From contig JHVF01000010.1 of the NCBI GenBank assembly GCA_000620005.1, positions 1-34,211 of the forward strand: 34,211 nt of DNA, in the 5' to 3' direction. The position numbers and the translations under genes were made by a program. The notes beneath the pieces are model-generated. The model was given only the letters and a program-made list of their open reading frames with translations. It made no database searches and was not told the origin of the DNA. This stretch comes from Metamycoplasma spumans ATCC 19526 (GTDB taxonomy: Bacteria > Bacillota_I > Bacilli_A > Mycoplasmatales > Metamycoplasmataceae). Of this stretch, positions 1 to 11,593 are shown piece after piece; position 1 is the stretch's first letter; every line of letters begins with the position of its first letter.

Positions 1-309
1 TCAAAAAAAATAAAAGTTTTATTTTGTATGAACTCAAGTGGTGAATATTTTTTCAAAACTCCAAAAAATAGTTACAAAGCAAGCAGTGATTTATCAAACT
101 TTAACTCACAAGAGATTTTTTTAATTGGCAAAAATCTTGACGTTTGAGATGATTTGGCTTGTAAATTGAGTTTGATAGTCATAACTCATAAGTCGGTAGT
201 TTCAACATTTACGGATAAGTTTAATTACCTGATTAGAAATTTAAAAAAATTTAAATTAAATACATCGGATTTAAAAAAAAGAAATGAACCACTTAAAATC
301 AATGTTTAA
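1..309 (+). CDS. 3' end of an unrecognised protein, probably frameshifted
   Basis: This is an open frame entering from the left edge, about 102 codons, with a TGA tryptophan near residue 49 (motif LDVWDDL). It stops at TAA 307-309. I do not recognise the family; the tail is rich in Lys and Asn. From about position 290 the next frame continues with coding-like sequence (LKSMFKNAIKQ...) to TAG 356-358, so a one-base frameshift near 290-300 may have shortened the C-terminus by about 20 residues. The 5' part lies outside the window. It is convergent with lysS. Confidence 0.4.
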
Positions 310-540
310 AAACGCAATTAAACAAATGGATAGTGACCTATCTGAGTACTTTAAGTAGATTTTAATTTTATTTTGAGATACATAGATTTAAAAAAATAAT
401 AGCAAAATATAACACTTTGCTAATTTTTCCTGATTACTAGTTTAAATTTTTAGTTCTTAAAAAATAAATTTAATATCATAAGTTTAATAAAAATTTTTAA
501 ACTATAAAAATGTTTCAATTTGATTAAGAATTAACAAATA

Positions 541-563
541 TAAAAAAACTGGTTTAAACCAGT

Positions 564-565
<2 letters not shown>
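541..565 (-). terminator. Rho-independent terminator of lysS
   Basis: A perfect 20-bp palindrome (aaactggtttaaaccagttt, 546-565) abuts the lysS stop codon. On the minus strand it is followed by a T run (complement of A 542-548), so it reads as a terminator for lysS. Confidence 0.8.
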
Positions 566-2045
<1,480 letters not shown>

Positions 2046-2100
2046 TTTGATTCCTTAATTTTAATATTAAAATTGACTTACATTTATGTCAATTAATTAA

Positions 2101-2106
2101 ATTATA
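2101..2106 (-). promoter_or_regulatory. -10 element of the lysS promoter
   Basis: The minus strand reads TATAAT here, 55 bases before the lysS ATG. Between it and the start codon lies a small inverted repeat (attgac 2072-2077 / gtcaat 2088-2093) that would fold in the leader. No clear -35 box is visible, as is common in mycoplasmas. Confidence 0.45.
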
Positions 2107-2201
2107 TATTATTAGTTATTAATTAGTATATTGTGTTATAAGTTATTATAAAAATAAACGTCAATGGGGATAAACCTAATACATTTAAAATTAGGTAGGT
2201 T

Positions 2202-2300
2202 TTATAAACCTAACCCCAAACTCTTCCGTGCAAGCTTAAATGAGCATTCATTTCTGAATGCTAATAAAACAAAATTAAATAAAGTTAATTGTTTGCTCAT
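2202..2300 (-). CDS. 32-aa ORF with good ribosome site, possible gene remnant
   Basis: This short ATG frame (MSKQLTLFNFVLLAF...) is preceded by aaggag at a good distance and by a TATAAT on the minus strand near 2329-2334. A hairpin (cctaat/attagg around 2173-2196) follows the stop like a terminator. The hydrophobic start resembles the first residues of an amino-acid permease, so it may be what is left of a transporter after a deletion; it could also be a real small peptide. The rest of 2046-2400 holds only the lysS leader and AT-rich sequence. Confidence 0.3.
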   Translation of the reverse strand: MSKQLTLFNFVLLAFRNECSFKLARKSLGLGL

Positions 2301-2400
2301 TTAAACTCCTTGAAAACTTTGAATATTATAATATATTATTTTTTTTATGTTTAATTTTTGTAAATTTTAATACAAAAAGCAAGTAAAATATTAATTAAGT

Positions 2401-2475
2401 GGTCATGTAGCTCAGTGGAAGAGCATAAGCCTCCTAAGCTTAGGGTCACAGGTTCAACTCCTGCCATGATCGCCA
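2401..2475 (+). tRNA. tRNA-Arg (anticodon CCT)
   Basis: A full cloverleaf is visible. The acceptor stem is ggtcatg / catgatc with one G-T pair, and the D arm is gctc/gagc. The anticodon stem taagc/gctta encloses loop ctcctaa (anticodon CCT, decoding AGG). The T arm contains ggttcaactcc. The encoded CCA is at 2473-2475 after discriminator G. It stands alone on the plus strand between minus-strand genes. Confidence 0.95.
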
Positions 2476-2479
2476 TATG

Positions 2480-2513
2480 AACAAAAGATCGGATCACGTT
2501 CTTTTGTTTTTTT
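2480..2513 (+). terminator. Terminator of tRNA-Arg
   Basis: Inverted repeat aacaaaag (2480-2487) / cttttgtt (2501-2508) is followed by a T run, directly after the tRNA. Confidence 0.7.
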
Positions 2514-2565
2514 AAATAAAATTTTAGTAAATCATTTTCTAATTTAGATGCTATATTCAAAAAAT

Positions 2566-2594
2566 AAAATATTCGGTTTTACGCCGAATATTTT
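2566..2594 (-). terminator. Terminator of the lipoprotein gene
   Basis: An 11-bp stem, aaaatattcgg / ccgaatatttt with a 7-base loop, lies six bases past the lipoprotein stop codon. T-rich sequence flanks it in both orientations, so it may work both ways. Confidence 0.75.
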
Positions 2595-2599
2595 TTATA

Positions 2600-3631
2600 T
2601 TATGCATTTTGTTTTGATACAAATTTAGAAACAATTTCTTTTGTTAAATCATCAATAAAGAAATAATCCGATGGAGCTGGTTTTTGACTTGCTAATTTAA
2701 CAAATTCTTTTAAGGCAGTAAATTTATCTTGATTTAGTGCTTCACGAACTTTTGTTAAGAAAGCCGAAACTTGAGCCTTGTCTTCATATGATAATGGATA
2801 ATCTAAAACCTCAACAGCTTGATATAACTCTATTAATTTTTCTGAATATTTTTTGAATTCTTGTGAAACACTAATATAGTATAAATTGTTATTAAAGTCG
2901 TTGTTACTTTCTAATGAAGAGTTAACTTCTAATAATTTTGCTTTAACTTTTTCTACGTCAAAGGTCTCTTTTTGATAAATAGGATCATTTGATTGTAAAC
3001 TTGCTTTATTTGGTTCTATAAAATCAGTTTTGAACTCGTTATAGTTTGCATCTAATCTAGTGTTCATTTTTTCTTCAAGACTATTATTTACATGGTCTAT
3101 TAATTTCAACATGAAATTAGTTTTTATATTTTCTTTTGTATTGTATTCGTTAGCTGAGTTTTTAGGTTTATCTGCTTCACCAGCATTAGAATCTTGTCCT
3201 TGATTTGCTCCTGAATCAGGTTGTTTTTCAGGTGTGTTTTGATTTGCGTCGCCACCAGTCCAACCTTCATTCCCATTTGTTGAACCTTCTGGTTGATTAG
3301 AAGAAGAACCGCCTTGATCAGTCCCTTGATTTTCATCTTTTTTATCATTATCTTCATTTTGTTTGTTTTCTTCAGGTTTTGAAGAGTCATCATTTTTATT
3401 TGTTTCTTCTGTCTTATTTTCAGTATTTGCATTTGAATCTTGTTTAGATTCTTCTGCTTTCTGATCGTTTTTATTTATATTTTCAGTTTCTTTATCTTTT
3501 TTATCTTCTGTTTTGTGATTATCATCTACCTTATTTGGTTGTTCTTTATTACAAGATATTGCCGCAACTGGCAACACTGATAACGAAGAAAAACCAGCTA
3601 TTAAAAATGACAATTTTAAAGATTTTTTCAT
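2600..3631 (-). CDS. Surface lipoprotein with low-complexity acidic spacer
   Basis: The 343-aa product is a membrane-anchored surface protein. Residues 1-27 form a lipoprotein signal: positive KK, a hydrophobic core, then lipobox A-I-S-C with Cys27 as the lipidation site. Residues 28 to about 150 are a spacer of Asn, Lys, Glu, Asp, Gln and Ser with repeated N-E-D-K motifs and a Gly/Ser/Asn-rich stretch. The C-terminal half is a more ordered helical region with no recognised domain. I chose the ATG at 3629-3631 because a perfect aggaggt lies just upstream; an in-frame upstream ATG (3656-3658) lacks a ribosome site. Its role is unknown. This make-up is typical of mycoplasma surface antigens. 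Confidence 0.85.
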   Translation of the reverse strand: MKKSLKLSFLIAGFSSLSVLPVAAISCNKEQPNKVDDNHKTEDKKDKETENINKNDQKAEESKQDSNANTENKTEETNKNDDSSKPEENKQNEDNDKKDENQGTDQGGSSSNQPEGSTNGNEGWTGGDANQNTPEKQPDSGANQGQDSNAGEADKPKNSANEYNTKENIKTNFMLKLIDHVNNSLEEKMNTRLDANYNEFKTDFIEPNKASLQSNDPIYQKETFDVEKVKAKLLEVNSSLESNNDFNNNLYYISVSQEFKKYSEKLIELYQAVEVLDYPLSYEDKAQVSAFLTKVREALNQDKFTALKEFVKLASQKPAPSDYFFIDDLTKEIVSKFVSKQNA

Positions 3632-3721
3632 AATTAACCTCCTAAAAATATTTTTCAATTATAGCACAAAAAATTAAAGATGACCCATTAGCGATTTTTT
3701 AACTAGAAAAACAATAAAAAA

Positions 3722-3745
3722 AATAAGTCGAAAAATCGACTTATT
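3722..3745 (-). terminator. Terminator of the azoreductase gene
   Basis: A perfect 10-bp stem, aataagtcga / tcgacttatt, has an aaaa loop. On the minus strand it ends in a T run and lies directly past the azoreductase stop. Confidence 0.85.
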
Positions 3746-3753
3746 AAATATTA

Positions 3754-4353
3754 TTAAAATGATTTTACTAATTCGTCAAGTTCAGACTTTCTTAATTCAA
3801 CTAAATCGGCTGGTGTTTTTTCATTTAATGGAGCTACTTTAACACCATGGTATAGAAATGTTGGGTTTAATTTAGCACCTAAGAAGTTTCAAATACCTTC
3901 TAAAAATGAAACGTGGCTAGCTCATGCATATCATCCTAAAGGAGCGCCTTGTGTTGCTAAAACTTGAACTTTTAAATTATCTAATAGACCGATTGATCCG
4001 CCGCTTTTTGAATATTTGTATGAAAATGTTTTGTCAGGAACTGAAATTCTGTCAAAGAAGTTTTTAATTGTTACTGGAACGTTGTAGTTAATCATTGGTG
4101 CATTCATAATAACTTTATCAACAGTTTTTAATAAATCAATATATTTTCCTGATAGTTCTTCGTTGTATGTGTTCATCATGTTATTTGATGATTGTGAAAC
4201 TAATGCCATTTCTTCGTTATTTAAATCTAATGTAATAATTTCATCATTTGGGTTTAATTCTTTATATTTGTTCACGAAATATTCTAATACTGCAGTTGAA
4301 ACTGAATATTCTTTTGGTAATGGTGAACCATATAAAACTAATACTTTTGCCAT
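3754..4353 (-). CDS. azoR: FMN-dependent NADH-azoreductase-like flavodoxin-fold protein
   Basis: The 199-aa product matches AzoR/AcpD length. It is a cytoplasmic FMN enzyme that reduces quinones and azo compounds with NADH. The N-terminal beta strand and phosphate-binding loop read VLVLYGSPLP (residues 4-13). A central APMINYNVP segment (near residues 85-93) is the family's FMN-site loop, and NFFDRI follows. The C-terminal third, with WYAWASHVSFLEGIW, needs TGA as Trp. The start is ATG with ggagag upstream. It is monocistronic with its own terminator. The exact substrate cannot be told. Confidence 0.85.
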
Positions 4354-4469
4354 ATTATTCTCTCCTATAACTTTAAATTTAATGTTTTAATGCTCAAACA
4401 TTATACTAAAAATATATAAAAAATTTCATTTTTAGCATTTTTTAATGTATTATTTTGCATTAAAATAAA

Positions 4470-4492
4470 AAAATCGGAACATTTCCGATTTT
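4470..4492 (-). terminator. Terminator after the YneF-like gene
   Basis: Stem aaaatcgga / tccgatttt with a 5-base loop lies 12 bases past the stop. On the minus strand it is followed by a T run. Confidence 0.8.
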
Positions 4493-4504
4493 AAAATTTC
4501 ATTA

Positions 4505-4732
4505 TTATTTTGCGTTTTTCATTGAACGCATAACTTGTTTAATTTGCGCTTCTGAAGCTTTTCTTCCCATTTGTTGAAACATGACTCTAATCATTTTTTC
4601 AGTAATAGGCGGATTTTCTTTAAGTTGTTTTTTAAATTTCTTTTGAGTAATTCAAATACCTAAAAATGCTCCTAAAGCACCGAATAAAATAGGTAAGATA
4701 ACTAATAAAGCAATTGCTCAACCTGGCACCAT
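4505..4732 (-). CDS. UPF0154 (YneF-like) small membrane protein
   Basis: The 75-aa product has one N-terminal membrane segment (WAIALLVILPILFGALGAF) followed by a charged cytoplasmic tail. The tail contains ENPPITEKMIRVMFQQMGRK, the hallmark of the UPF0154/YneF family of Firmicutes and mollicutes, whose function is unknown. It is too short for simple ORF calling because two Trp codons are TGA. The start is ATG, with aaaggaa upstream. It lies 120 bases downstream of lepA on the same strand and has a terminator behind it. Confidence 0.85.
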
Positions 4733-4852
4733 ATTTTTTTCCTTTCCAAATGCATATATAAATTAATTATTTATTATTTAATAAATTAACTAAAACCATT
4801 ATACCATAAATAAGTTGCAACATAAGTGCTAAATAATTATGGATTTTAATAT

Positions 4853-6652
4853 TTAGTTTTTCTTAGATGTATCAGTTTTTAATATTGCTAAGAAAGCTTC
4901 TTGTGGAACTTCTACTGTTCCAATTTGTTTCATCCGTTTTTTACCAGCTTTTTGTTTGTTTAAAAGCTTCTGACGTCTGGTAACGTCCCCTCCGTATAAT
5001 TTAGCAGTAACGTCTTTACGATAAGCTTTAATTGTTTCTCTTGCAATAATTTTCGATCCAATTGTTGCTTGAACCGGAATTTCAAAGTTTTGTCTAGGAA
5101 CAACAGATTTTAATTTTTCGGTTAATTCACGACTTTTATTGTAAGCAAAATCACGGTGAACAATCATAGATAAGGCATCAATTTTTTCACCATTTAACAG
5201 AATATCAACTTTTACTAAGTCACTTTCTCTTAAACCAATGTAATCATAATCAAATGATGCATACCCTTTAGAATAACTCTTCATTAAATCAAAAAAGTCA
5301 AATATCGTTTCATTAAGTGGTAATTCGTAAATTAATCTACGTCTTGTATCATCTAGATATTCAATGTCCACATACTTGCCACGTTTCGATTGACATAGTT
5401 CCATAATTGAACCCAAATACTCTTCTGTAAGCATAATATTTGCCCTAATATAAGGCTCTTCAATCATTTTTATTAAACTTCTATCCGGAAATAATGAAGG
5501 GTTAGTTATATATTGAATATCTCCGTTTGTTAATGTAATGACAAACTCAACTGAAGGTGCTGTTGCAATAATATCTAAATTAAACTCACGTTCTAATCTT
5601 TCTTGTAAAACATCCATGTGTAAAAGACCTAGAAAACCAATTCTAAAACCAAAACCTAAAGCTTTAGATGTTTCTGGTTCTCATACTATTGATGAATCTG
5701 AAAGACTAATTTTTTCCAATGCGTCTTTTAAATCATTGTAATCACGAGTATCAACTGGATAAAAACCGGTATAAACAACAGGTTTTAATTTTTTATAACC
5801 CGGCAATGGGAATGCCACTGGATTATTAGCATGTGTTATTGTATCCCCAACGGCAACATCTTTAACATCACGAATTGAAGCGGCAATTCATCCAACTTCG
5901 CCAGCTGATAATTTATCTGTTTTAATCTCATTAGGATTTTTAACACCAAGTTCAGTAACTGTATATTTTTTCTTGGTTTGCATGAAATAAATTTCATCAC
6001 CAATATTAACTTCACCATTAAAAATTCTTGTATAAATCACAACACCACGATAGTTATCAAAATAACTATCAAAGATTAATCCTTCAAGCGGTTTGGTTGT
6101 ATCCGCTTCTTTTGGGGCTGGAACGCGCTGAATAATCGCTTCAACAACTTGATCAATATTTAAACCAGTTTTAGCCGATATCAAAATAGCATCAGAGGCA
6201 TCAATACCTATGATATCTTCAATTTCTTTCTTTACTCTATCTGGATCAGCACTAATCAAATCAACTTTATTAATAATTGGAATAATTTCTAAATTATTTT
6301 CAATGGCTAAATAAACATTGGCCAATGTTTGAGCTTGAATACCCTGAGTAGCGTCAACTAATAATAAAGCCCCTTCGCAAGCTGCTAAACTTCTTGAAAC
6401 CTCATAAGTAAAGTCAACATGCCCTGGTGTATCAATTAAATGAAATACATAATCTTTATATTTGATTTGTATTGCATTTAGTTTAATTGTGATTCCTCTC
6501 TCTTGTTCTAAATCCATAGAATCTAAAATTTGAGGTTTAGCTTCACGGGCGGTTATTGTATTAGTGAATTCCAAAATTCTATCAGCTAGAGTGCTTTTCC
6601 CATGATCGATATGGGCTATAATAGCAAAATTTCTAATCTTATTGTTTGTCAT
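4853..6652 (-). CDS. lepA: Elongation factor 4 (LepA), ribosome back-translocase GTPase
   Basis: The 599-aa product is the standard LepA length. LepA is a translation GTPase that acts on stalled or mis-translocated ribosomes. GTP motifs are intact: AHIDHGKST (residues 13-21), DTPGH (74-78) and NKVD (128-131). The C-terminal LepA-specific region shows [20 protein letters not shown] and the end [14 protein letters not shown]-Trp codons lie at 5885-5887 and 5618-5620. The ATG has only a weak ribosome site (aaagaa). It marks the left border of the accessory island. Confidence 0.97.
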
Positions 6653-6734
6653 AATTCTTTAAAATTATATTTTAAACTTGACTTTTTTTGTTAAAAACGA
6701 TTAAACTGTGCTCTATTGTAAGTAAAAATATAAA

Positions 6735-6758
6735 TGTTGCACTTGGACTTAAAATGGA
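6735..6758 (+). repeat. Left copy of a TGTTGCACTTG motif at the island edge
   Basis: The 11-mer tgttgcacttg, followed by gacttaaaatgg, matches a second copy at 19335 in the same orientation (tgttgcacttg then aatttacaaattgg). It lies between lepA and the first island gene. It looks like an insertion-sequence terminus or a solo remnant, but no transposase adjoins this copy. Confidence 0.35.
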
Positions 6759-6816
6759 AAAATAACATTATTAAATTATTTTTTTAGATATTTTAATAAA
6801 GTCTTCTCATTAATTT

Positions 6817-8355
6817 CTATTTTATATCTTTTGCTAAAGATAATTTACTAAAAAAACTATAAGAAAAGTGCTTGGTTATATATTCATCAATAAGGTCATC
6901 ATTTATGCCTAAGATTCATTTGAATCAAAATTCTAGAATATCACCAATTTTTCCTTCTTTATACATTACTGAAAATTTAATTTGGTAGTCTTTACTAAAT
7001 GATGATTCTTCAATTTCAGAATTTTTAAGATAATCATTTATATCAAAATAATTATCAAATTCTAATTTAATTATTTCTCTAAATCATTCATTTGCATCTC
7101 ATTTTTCCAAATCAGCATTTAACAAGTCTTTAATTTCCAAAACGTATAGAAAATAAGGTGAATATTCAACCATTTTATAATTGCTATTAAGCATATTTAT
7201 TGCTTTATCTTTATTCTTTTTAATTAAAATTGACAGATAATAAAAATGTTTTAATATAGTATTTAATGTTTCATTAGGAATGTATATCTTATTATTAAAT
7301 TGATCTACCCCATCGCTTATTAATAATTTTCTTGATACTTGATATGGCAGCACATACTCATACATATTTTGTTCATATTCTTCGGTAAGATATTTTTCAA
7401 AAAATTCATCATCCTTATTAATTGAAAATTCATAACAGTGATCAAACAATTCACTTCTTAATTCTTTAACTATCGCTTTAAGTTTGTTATTGTAGTTGTA
7501 TATTTTTTGATATTCCAATTTTGTATCTGTATAGATATCCAACTTAAAATTTTCATATTCCTTAATAATTTTTTCATAATCATTTTCTTTGTCAATTGCC
7601 CTGTAAAATGAATAAAATCATAAGAATTTTTGTTGTTCATTAATTTTATATATCTGGCTTGAAACGTATTTAAGACGAGCTATGGAACTTTCAATAGCAT
7701 TAATTAATAAATCTTTTTCTAAAAATGCATATTTATCTAATATTTCTTTGATTTTTAAATTTGAAATTTCATTATCTTTAAAAATTAATTCAGTAATTTT
7801 AGATAAATAATAATCAAACTTAAAATTTTCATCATTATTTATTTCATTTTTTATTGATTCAAGTTTAGAAATTAATTGAGTTATTTTAGCTAGTTTTTTA
7901 TCTAAAAAATTTGTTTGAGTTATTTTATCAGAAAATAATCCATCGAAGTATTTATAACCAACTAATAATGCAGTAATCAATCAACAAAATTTTTTAGGTT
8001 CTATTGGTAAAACTTTATTTTTTAGATAAAAAATTAACTCGCGGTTATCAAAGTGCACAAATAGTTTGTTATATTCATTTATTTTTTCGTTATTGCTTCA
8101 GATTACATCTAAATCTTCACTGCATTCTTCTTGATAATTAGAATCTCATTTTGAGCCTGGAAATTCTGAATTTTTTTCAGCATTTTCATAATCTTTATCA
8201 GATTCATTTTCACTATCTTCTATATCATCAAAATCAAATATATAATCTGAAAAATCTATATCTGCAGTTTCTAATAGATCATTATTTTCTTTTATATTTT
8301 TATTCTCATTTTGCAAATGTTTTTTTAAACTTTTATTCTCTTTTTCATTTTTCAT
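6817..8355 (-). CDS. Unknown 512-aa protein divergent from the AAA+/Lon/FEN operon
   Basis: One frame runs from ATG (8353-8355, with ggagg upstream) to TAG 6817-6819, using TGA-Trp at several points (for example 8146, 7618 and 7099). Residues 1-75 are highly charged. They contain an Asp/Glu-rich tract (DIDFSDYIFDFDDIED...) that is probably disordered. Residues of about 120-140 (CWLITALLVGYKYFDGLF) are hydrophobic and could be a buried helix or weak membrane segment. The rest is predicted helical and rich in Lys, Asn and Ile. No family is recognised. It faces the AAA+ gene across a 298-bp intergenic region, which suggests shared regulation and a part in the same system. Confidence 0.75.
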
Positions 8356-8434
8356 ATTTCCTCCATATGATCCTTATATTCTTAAGTATTATTGTTTTAA
8401 TCAGCACACCGTGGCCAATAATTTTTTCAACTTT

Positions 8435-8443
8435 ATTATACCA
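8435..8443 (-). promoter_or_regulatory. Extended -10 promoter of the 512-aa gene
   Basis: On the minus strand the sequence tggtataat is an extended -10 box, about 80 bases before the ATG. Confidence 0.45.
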
Positions 8444-8599
8444 TGCAGCGCTTCAAAATTATATGCCTAAAAAATTTAAAAAGAAGGCTATTATATAATA
8501 TAAGTAATTAATTTTATATATTAAATTTAAAATAAATGATAGAGCACACTATGAAACATGTTTTACAAAAAAATATGTTTTTTTCAGCAAAAATAAACA

Positions 8600-8634
8600 T
8601 ATAATAATTGTAGGATCGATAAGAAAATCGAACC
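8600..8634 (+). promoter_or_regulatory. -10 box and leader hairpin of the AAA+/Lon/FEN operon
   Basis: TATAAT at 8600-8605 would start transcription near 8612. The transcript would begin almost at once with a hairpin: ggatcgat (8613-8620) / atcgaacc (8627-8634), eight positions with one A-A mismatch and a 6-base loop. The aaaggaga ribosome site follows at 8643-8650. The hairpin could protect the 5' end or bind a regulator. No protein-binding palindrome is clear in the rest of 8356-8653. Confidence 0.4.
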
Positions 8635-8653
8635 AATAAAACAAAGGAGAAAT

Positions 8654-11593
8654 ATGAAATTATTAGCACAAAAAGAAGCAACAATTAATAGCTTAAATAA
8701 TTTATATAACGACATATATTGATTATTAAAAAATAAAAATATAAATAGCAAAAATCAAGATTGCATAGATAACTTATTAAAAATTTCTATGGACGCAATG
8801 TCTTATCAAAAAAAATTATTTGACAATAAGTTATACAAAGAAGAATCACATGCAATATGAAAAATAATTAAATACTTAGAAAAAACTAAATCACAAATTC
8901 AACTAAAAGATAATAACAATAAATACATTAGCGTAGAAGACATTTATAAACATATTTCTGTAAATTTAAACAAAATCACTAGACAAAATTTTGACGAAAC
9001 AAATGAAATAGATTTGGTTAAAAAATATTCATTATTGAAAAGCGAAGAAAAACCCGTTACTGAAGAAACTTATCACGATGTAATGTTTAATGAAAGCTTA
9101 CAAGAAGAATTTGAAAACGATATAAATAATATTATTTTTTACGGGCCTAAAAATAGTGGAAAGATTTCACAATTAACATACAATATCGATCACTATAACA
9201 ACACACATGTAAATAGTAAAATTGCATACTATTTAGCAAGTGATTTAGCTTCAGAATCGAGCAATCCTTCGCTTTGAGGGTTTGAATCTAGCGCAATGCA
9301 AAATATGGTAAATAAAGTAAAAATAAATAATTATTCAAATAGTGTTCAAATGAAATACTATATTATTTTAAAAAATATTTCTTATTATAAAAACCGCGGA
9401 AATAATGTTGAAAAACTAGGAGTCGGTCCATTAAATTATTTATCAAGATTAAATAAATTCCAGGATGTAAGATTAATATTCGTAGAGAACGAAAATGGTG
9501 TCGAAGCCCTTAGATCTGTAACTGGTTTTAAAGATTATCCTTATTGAAGATTTATGGAAGGTAATAAGGCTCAGGATATTAATAGCATTAATAAATTAAG
9601 TGCATATAAAATAAAAAGAATCTCAAATGCAAAGTACTTAAATGTTGATGTTAAAAATGAAGTCATCTAGTTTATTAAAGAAGTCAACAGATCTCTATAT
9701 GATTATGATGACAATGTAATAAATTTAGCATATAAAACAGTATTAGACAAATATTTTAAATTAATAAAAGAAAATGTCACTAAAATAAATTCAACAGAAA
9801 ATATTGACATCGTAATTGATAAATTAATACAAATATTAAAAAACATTGATTTGCAAATTAAAAATAGTCTTGAATTACAAAAATTTATATGATTTTATAG
9901 TTTTGCCAAAAACTTCTGCAGTATTTCTAATAACGAAGTTTATAAAGAGATTAAAAAATTTAATAATAAAATAGGCGATGTTTATAATGAATATAAAAAA
10001 TTTATAGCATTTAATAACAATCTTAATGAACTAAACAATAGTCTATATAACACACAAGATGAAATTTATTTTGATCCTTTCACAGCATTTGATAATTTAC
10101 TTATAGATAAAAATATATTAGAACACGGCGAAGTTGAAGGTGATTATGAAATTACTGATTATATGTCTAAATATTTAGACTTTTTATCGACGATTTTTGC
10201 AATATATAATGATCCAAATTTAAAACTAATTGATAATTATAATAATTATGATGTTGTAGCACCTTATAGTACTAGCTTCAACCAAGTTAGTTTAAATATT
10301 AAAAATTTGACAGAGGTAAATAAAGATGTTTCAAATTATAGTGATGATTTAAATAAGCAAAAGCAATACATAGTCAACAATGAGTATAAATTAATATCAA
10401 AGTTGCCACTTGCGGATTTGGATAATCTTAAAATCTCAAAGCGTCCTTTAATAACTAGAAATTATATTATTAAAATTAGAGAATTTGTTCCTAATAATTT
10501 AGGTAGTGATTTATTCGAATTCTTTATTGGTATAAACAAAAATTTATTGCACGAATCATTAAAGAAACATATTTTTTATTGTTTGTTTGCTAATTCAAAA
10601 CAAGAAAAACACCTGAATATTCAAATAGCCAAAGAGGATTTTGTTAACTTTATTAGAAAAGAATTTAATAACATAGTTTTCCCATTTGAAAGTAAATTTG
10701 ATACCAAGGATTATATGAATATGCTTGAAAATATCCGCGGATTGAATAATTATTTAAAAGAAGAAATCATTGGACAAGATAATCAAATTAATGAAATAAC
10801 AAGATCACTACCTAATAGATATATATTAAATGAATATCCAATCAAACCATGAAAAAGCTACTTATTTGTTGGTCCAACAGGGGTAGGGAAAACTAGAATT
10901 GCGCAATTAATGGGAGAAAAATTATTCAATAATGATAATTTCTTAGTTATTAATATGTCAGAATATTCTAATCCAAAAAATCAATTAATTGATAAAACTT
11001 CTCCTCTAACTAAATATATTTCTTCAAAACCGCAATCAATAGTGCTATTTGATGAAATTGAAAAAGCAAGTGATGAAAATTTAAATATCTTATTGCAAAT
11101 TTTGTCAACAGGTTCATTTCTAAACTCTAATAATCAAGAAATCTCTCTTAAAAATTCAATTGTTATATGTACAACAAATTTAAATTCAACATTATTTGAA
11201 TATGAAAGATTAAATAATAATAAAGATCTATGATTAGAAGCTGCCAAGTTAAAAATCAGAGAAGAAATATTGGGTCGTTTTGACAATATTATCTTATTCA
11301 ATGATTTAAGTGAACAATCATTCAAAAAAATATTCATAAATAAATTAAACAAAGCTATGGATAGAATAATAAAAAAATTCAATGATATTAAATTTGAATT
11401 AAACATTTCAAACTTAGAAAACATAAACAAAATAAAAGAATCGGGTTTTGGTGCTCGTGGTATCGAAGCGTATATCAATAATGAAATTCTTTCTAGAATA
11501 AGTTCGTTAATATTAAATAACAAAAACAAGATTAAAAAAATATCAATAAATATTGGTAAAGAAATTGTAGTTAAAGGAGAATATTATGAATAA
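8654..11593 (+). pseudogene. Clp/Hsp100-type AAA+ ATPase, split by one in-frame TAG
   Basis: It reads as one 979-codon frame with a TAG at codon 339 (9668-9670). No start or ribosome site follows the TAG; the first in-frame ATG is 10163. The C-terminal module is a complete ClpA/ClpB D2-like ATPase. It has Walker A GPTGVGKT (740-747), Walker B IVLFDEIEKA (Asp800-Glu801), sensor-1 CTTN (Asn842), arginine finger GRFD (Arg875) and sensor-2 GFGARG (Arg935). Upstream, FYGPKNSGK (about 162-170) looks like a worn first AAA domain. The family unfolds proteins, often for a partner protease; the next gene is such a candidate. The start is ATG with aaaggaga. The gene overlaps the Lon-like gene by 8 bases. 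The TAG may be a recent mutation or a sequencing error; if real, only a 338-aa N-terminal piece is made. Confidence 0.8.

Noticed and set aside
2351-2560. Minus-strand 69-codon frame
   Set aside because: It runs antisense through the tRNA-Arg gene and has no ribosome site.
8151-8498. Plus-strand 115-codon frame rich in Phe, Leu and Tyr
   Set aside because: It is the antisense of the acidic N-terminus of the 512-aa gene; the composition is a mirror effect.
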